Of a stretch of DNA of 64,000 bases, positions 60,381 to 64,000 are shown one piece after another; positions within the stretch are counted from its first letter, which is position 1; each line of letters opens with the position of its first letter. This DNA comes from Gossypium raimondii (Eukaryota; Streptophyta; Magnoliopsida; Malvales; Malvaceae): contig NC_068575.1 of assembly GCF_025698545.1 (NCBI RefSeq), forward strand, positions 50,787,980-50,851,979. The letters run 5' to 3'. The notes under the pieces were generated by a model. That model was given only the letters and a program-made list of their open reading frames with translations. It ran no database searches and was not told where the DNA came from. A program made the position numbers and the translations under genes.

Positions 60381-61456
60381 CCATACTCAAGGGCTTTTTA
60401 CTCAAATAATATAAATATAATAATTAATTACGAAAAATGTATGAAAAATAGATTAATTACGAAAATTGACATTTGTTACAGGATAATCTAAAAACTTCAA
60501 GGACTTGATCTGTGAATTTCCCGTTTTGATTGGCAGCTGAAAAGGAAAAAGCCTTTAAGGATGTGTCTCGCAGCACCAAACTTTAAATAGGTAAATTGCT
60601 CCCTTATTTATTATTTTCTTTTATTTTCCTTTAACATAAAAAATAGAGAGGTCTCTTACCAAAAAGTATTTTTGTAAAAATGCTGACTCCAACTGGAAAT
60701 AAATTTTATTTATTTTTCAAAAATAATTATAATTTTATTATCAAATTGATTTACGACACGATATAAAATTATCATTATAAAGCTTTAGAAAAATCTTATT
60801 ATGTATAAATTATAATTATTAGTTAAATTTATAGTTTCCAAATATAATGTGAGCAAAAGAAAACTATTATGATTTATAATTTGATTATCAATTTGATTTA
60901 CGGACACGATATAAAATTATAATTATAAAAGCTTTAGAAAAATCTTATTATGTATAAAATATAATTATTAGTTAAATTTATAGTTTCCAAATATAATGTG
61001 AGTGAAAGAAAACTATTATGAATACATTAACTGTTATCTCAGACATAATTTAAACAAAAAAATTAGTTTTCGAAAAATAAGTAAAATTTATTTCCAGTTG
61101 GAATAAACTTTTTTTACAAAAATACTTTTTGGTAGAAAACACTTTTTGGACTAATTGGTAAGAAGAATCCTCTCTATTTTTAATGTTAAAAGGGAATAAA
61201 AGAAAATAATAAACAAGGGGGTTTATGAAGCAATTTACCCTATTTAAAGTTTGGTGCCGTCACCGTGTAAAGCCTTTTTTCCAGCTACCAATCAAAATGG
61301 GAAATATATAGATCAGGTCCCTGAATATTTTAGGTCATCGCATTTCAGCCTGGTGCTGTCAATATGTCAAGCGACATCGTCAGAACAATGTAACAAATGC
61401 CTATTTTCGTAATTATTTATTTTTTAAATTATTTGAGTAAAAAAGCCCATACTCAA
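60381..61456. mobile_element. foldback element with ~330-bp inverted arms and an internal tandem repeat
   Basis: The left arm (60381 to about 60720) and the complement of the right arm (61456 to about 61080) share GAGTATGGGC-type ends around actcaagggctttttactcaaataat, AATTACGAAAAtTG/aTAGGCATTTGTTACA, ATTTCCCgTTTTGATTGGcAGCTG, CACCAAACTTTAAATAGG, TTACCaaAAAGTATTTTTGTAAAAA and CCAACTGGAAATAAATTTT. The centre holds two direct copies of a 147-bp unit (60740-60886, 60887-61033). No coding capacity. It lies 0.5 kb upstream of the MYB start codon. Confidence 0.82.
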
Positions 61457-62779
61457 GCTAGCATTCAATTCTTAAGCTAACGATAAGTTGATGAACGAAT
61501 GTGATCTATATAATAATATTTTTAAAGACTCAATTAAAATATTTTAAAATTTAAGAACCAAATTAAAATTTTATAAAAGTTATTTTTAAAATACTTTCCA
61601 ATAAGCATATCCTCAACCAAAATTTGAGGAAATCTGTTTTGTTGATTACATCTTTACTATATTTAAGCTCTTGATTAAGTTGATGCTACGAGTCAATTGG
61701 ATATTAACTCAATTAAAATTTGACAAAATTCTTTTTTTTATAAAGTAATAAATATAACTTTAACGTGTTTCTCAACATAAATTTTGAAGGACATTAACAT
61801 TTTATGGGGTTTAAACTTAAGATATCATGATTTTTAGCAATTCAACCTTACCATCACATCCAAAGTTACATTTGTTTATTATATCAATTTTTATAAATAT
61901 ATTTTACATGATTTCTTTCAACTACATCGGGGGTATGTCATGAATTCTCCTTTAAAATTTAGGGGGTTTAATTCTTAAATTCTATATGTAGATCTCACTA
62001 AGTTCTTTCGAACCTGTAAAATTTCTGTTTAAATGTAGGATAATTAATGATTTCAGAAATAAAAAATGATCAAACTAGACTCTGCTAGGAACTAGGTGAA
62101 ATGTGATAGCTGTTCGTGTGTATAGAGGGGTACTAGTAGAGGCCTCGCCTCAGGGTTTAAGTTGTTTATATATGATTTCGAGTCTTTGTCCAAAATTTGT
62201 AAATGACTGTGGGAGTCAAAGTCTTAAATTTTGATTACTAATTTAATACGAGTTGTAACTTTAGTTAGATTTTTAAATTCAAGTTATTTAAGTATGTAAT
62301 TAAACCAGAAGCAAAAATTGTGTTAAATCATTTTGGTTAGTGTAGCATCCGATACTTGGATCTAGCGATAGAATGAGATAGAGGATGTTACATCAATCAT
62401 ACTTCGACTCTTTAGATTTCGATCTAAGACTTTTTAGGTCGTTCAAACCTTCTCAAATGTTAACTTCCCCTACTTATTATGCTGCCACTTCACGATGTGG
62501 AAGCATAAAATTGGTGTTCACACAATCTGAAAACATTTACCATAGATATACTTATATTTGTTTATAAGAACAATTATATTAATTAAATACAATAAAGTAA
62601 CTAAATATTTATATGCTTGTGGAACAATTTCTTTCTGATAAGCGGTATCATCCATCAACTAGGTCCCAATTCATTTAGTAAATCATCAAAACTCCATTCT
62701 TTGATAAAATAATAAATATTATTATGAGGGTGTTTATCCTTTTATATTTTTATATAATACCTTTTAAAAGATATGTACA
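61457..62779. other. intergenic, between foldback element and copia LTR
   Basis: No gene seen. At 62342-62391 a short stretch reads tgtagcatccgata...ggatgttaca, resembling the joined ends of a TGTAAC-type LTR; it may be a remnant. Confidence 0.35.
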
Positions 62780-62998
62780 TGTTGTAAGATTATTAAACCG
62801 AGATAGAAAATAGAAAGAACAATATTTTCTTGATTCATTCTGAACATGCTGACTTGCATGTATTTATACAAACACGAGAGCAAGAGAGTTAACAAACTAA
62901 CTGCTGCTGTAACTATCTTTTAAACTACTAACTGACTCAGCAACTGCTTAGTTGCTAACTGACTGAACAACAACTTTTACTATGATAGTACTCTAACA
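62780..62998 (-). repeat. 3' LTR of the copia element, 219 bp
   Basis: Minus reading starts TGTTAGAGTACT right after the polypurine tract and ends TTACAACA. It contains TGTATAAATACATGC, a TATA-like box. The flanking 5 bp are gtaca (62775-62779); the other copy is outside the window. Confidence 0.78.
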
Positions 62999-63013
62999 TT
63001 CCCTTAGTATTTT

Positions 63014-64000
63014 TTATTTTTGATCACTCATTTCTTTTAATGACACCACTCGTAGTGCACGTCGAAATGATGCAAACAATTTAGGAGTAACTGGTTTAGT
63101 GAGAACGTCTGCAACCTGTTGATCAGAGGGAACAAAATTGACCTGCAACATTCCAGCAAGCACCTTTTCTCGAACAAAATGATGATCTATTTCCACATGC
63201 TTCATTCTAGCATGATGTGTAGGATTTTCAGCTATTGCAACTACCGAAGAATTATCACACTAGACAGTTGGTAGCTTTAACAGAGGCATTCTGACTTTAT
63301 TCAGCAATTGTTGAATCCACAACAGTTCAGAGACGCAGTTGGCGAGGCTACGACATTCTGCTTTAGCAGATGACCTGGATACCACCGACTGCTTCTTTGA
63401 GCACCAGGTAACCGGATTAGATCCTAAGTATATCACATACCTCGACGTAGACCGTCGATCATCAATGGATGAGGCCCAGTCAGCATTAGAATAGCATACC
63501 AACTCTAATGAACCTGTTGCAAGATACAGACCATGATCCATAGTGCCAGCTAGATACCTTAACACACGTTTTACAGCTCGCCAATGAGTAATACTAGGAG
63601 AACTCATGTACTAACTCAGCTTGTTTACACAGAATGCCAAATCTGGTCGTGTGATACATACATATTGTAACATTCCCACAGTACTTCGATATAGATGACC
63701 ATCTGAAAAGGGAGGGCTTCCATCAGAGGCCACTAGCTTGGGCGTGCTAACCATTGGTGTTGGTGTAGATGCTGCACCGAGCATACCAGTCTTGAGGAGC
63801 AAATCAGCAACATACTTCTTTTGACTGAGCAACATTCCTTGGGGTGTTCGCTGAACATCAATTCCCCCCAAAAAAACTAAATAGTCCCATATCCTTAAAA
63901 GAAAATTTCGTGTGAAGTTGGTGAACCACAGCATCAATATCTTGGTTACTGGTACCAATGAGCAATATGTCATCGACATATACCATAAGCAGCAGACAAT
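63014..64000 (-). pseudogene. copia pol 3' end (reverse transcriptase and RNase H), broken
   Basis: Reverse transcriptase motifs YVDDILLIG and GMLQYV..TRPDLAF..N are followed by the RNase H stretch ending in the copia signature YSNADWA and SSAKAEC, and by DQQVADVLTKP. Lesions seen: a frameshift near 63870 (..KDMG / YLVFLGGIDV), TAG at 63611-63613 where relatives have Gln in LSQYM, and TAG at 63260-63262 in LPTV*CDN. Inactive. Confidence 0.85.

Larger units (their letters stand above)
62780..64000 (-). mobile_element. Ty1/copia retrotransposon, 3' part, continuing beyond the window
   Basis: On the minus strand the order is reverse transcriptase (YVDDILLIG near 63980), RNase H, a purine run ACTAAGGGAA and an LTR at 62780-62998. 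That is the copia order. The 5' half lies to the right of the window. Confidence 0.88.

Overview
The window is nuclear DNA of a dicot plant. It holds intron-containing genes with GT-AG junctions, AT-rich intergenic DNA and several classes of plant transposable element. The repeat families and a gene of the 'cotton fibre expressed' DUF761 family suggest Malvaceae, probably Gossypium. That is an inference; no species-specific marker is decisive.

Layout. (1) 1-10936: one Ty3/gypsy element of the Ogre/Tat type on the minus strand. The right LTR is complete (8368-10936) and the left LTR is cut by the window edge (1-1405). Between them lie a tRNA-Arg primer binding site, a broken gag, scraps of pol with a duplicated integrase tail, and a 129-bp higher-order tandem repeat. 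(2) 12.4-26.1 kb: three host genes on the minus strand. They are a PUB3-like U-box/ARM E3 ligase (4 coding exons), an XBAT35-like ankyrin/RING E3 ligase (9 coding exons), and a RHON1-like plastid Rho-N protein (2 coding exons). An 8-bp-TSD hAT element separates the first two. (3) 26-32.4 kb: repeats, comprising a dead MULE transposase, a small Harbinger-type MITE and a near-perfect 782-bp tandem duplication. (4) 32.4-36.7 kb: two plus-strand genes of membrane traffic, a TOL (VHS-GAT) protein and a PATL4-like patellin (CRAL-TRIO-GOLD). (5) 37-58 kb: a gene-poor stretch of gypsy LTR remnants, a second hAT element with perfect TSD nested in one of them, a solo LTR with TSD, and several foldback elements with very long inverted arms. 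The only gene recognised is a DUF761 gene at 42.5-43.1 kb with an in-frame TAG. (6) 58.5-59.9 kb: a subgroup-2 R2R3-MYB gene (MYB13/14/15 type) on the minus strand, with a 1.1-kb foldback element about 0.5 kb upstream of its start codon. (7) 62.8-64 kb: the 3' part of a broken Ty1/copia element on the minus strand.

The host genes are not an operon or one pathway. Two are ubiquitin E3 ligases, one sorts ubiquitinated cargo, one is a phosphoinositide-binding membrane protein, one acts in plastid RNA processing and one is a transcription factor. From memory, MYB13, RHON1 and TOL2 sit close together in Arabidopsis (At1g06180-At1g06210), and MYB15 and XBAT35 sit near each other on chromosome 3. 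The window therefore looks like an ancestral dicot gene block stretched by transposons.

Exon coordinates were set by hand from GT/AG sites, reading-frame continuity and remembered family sequence. All were checked for phase. No alignment or database search was run.
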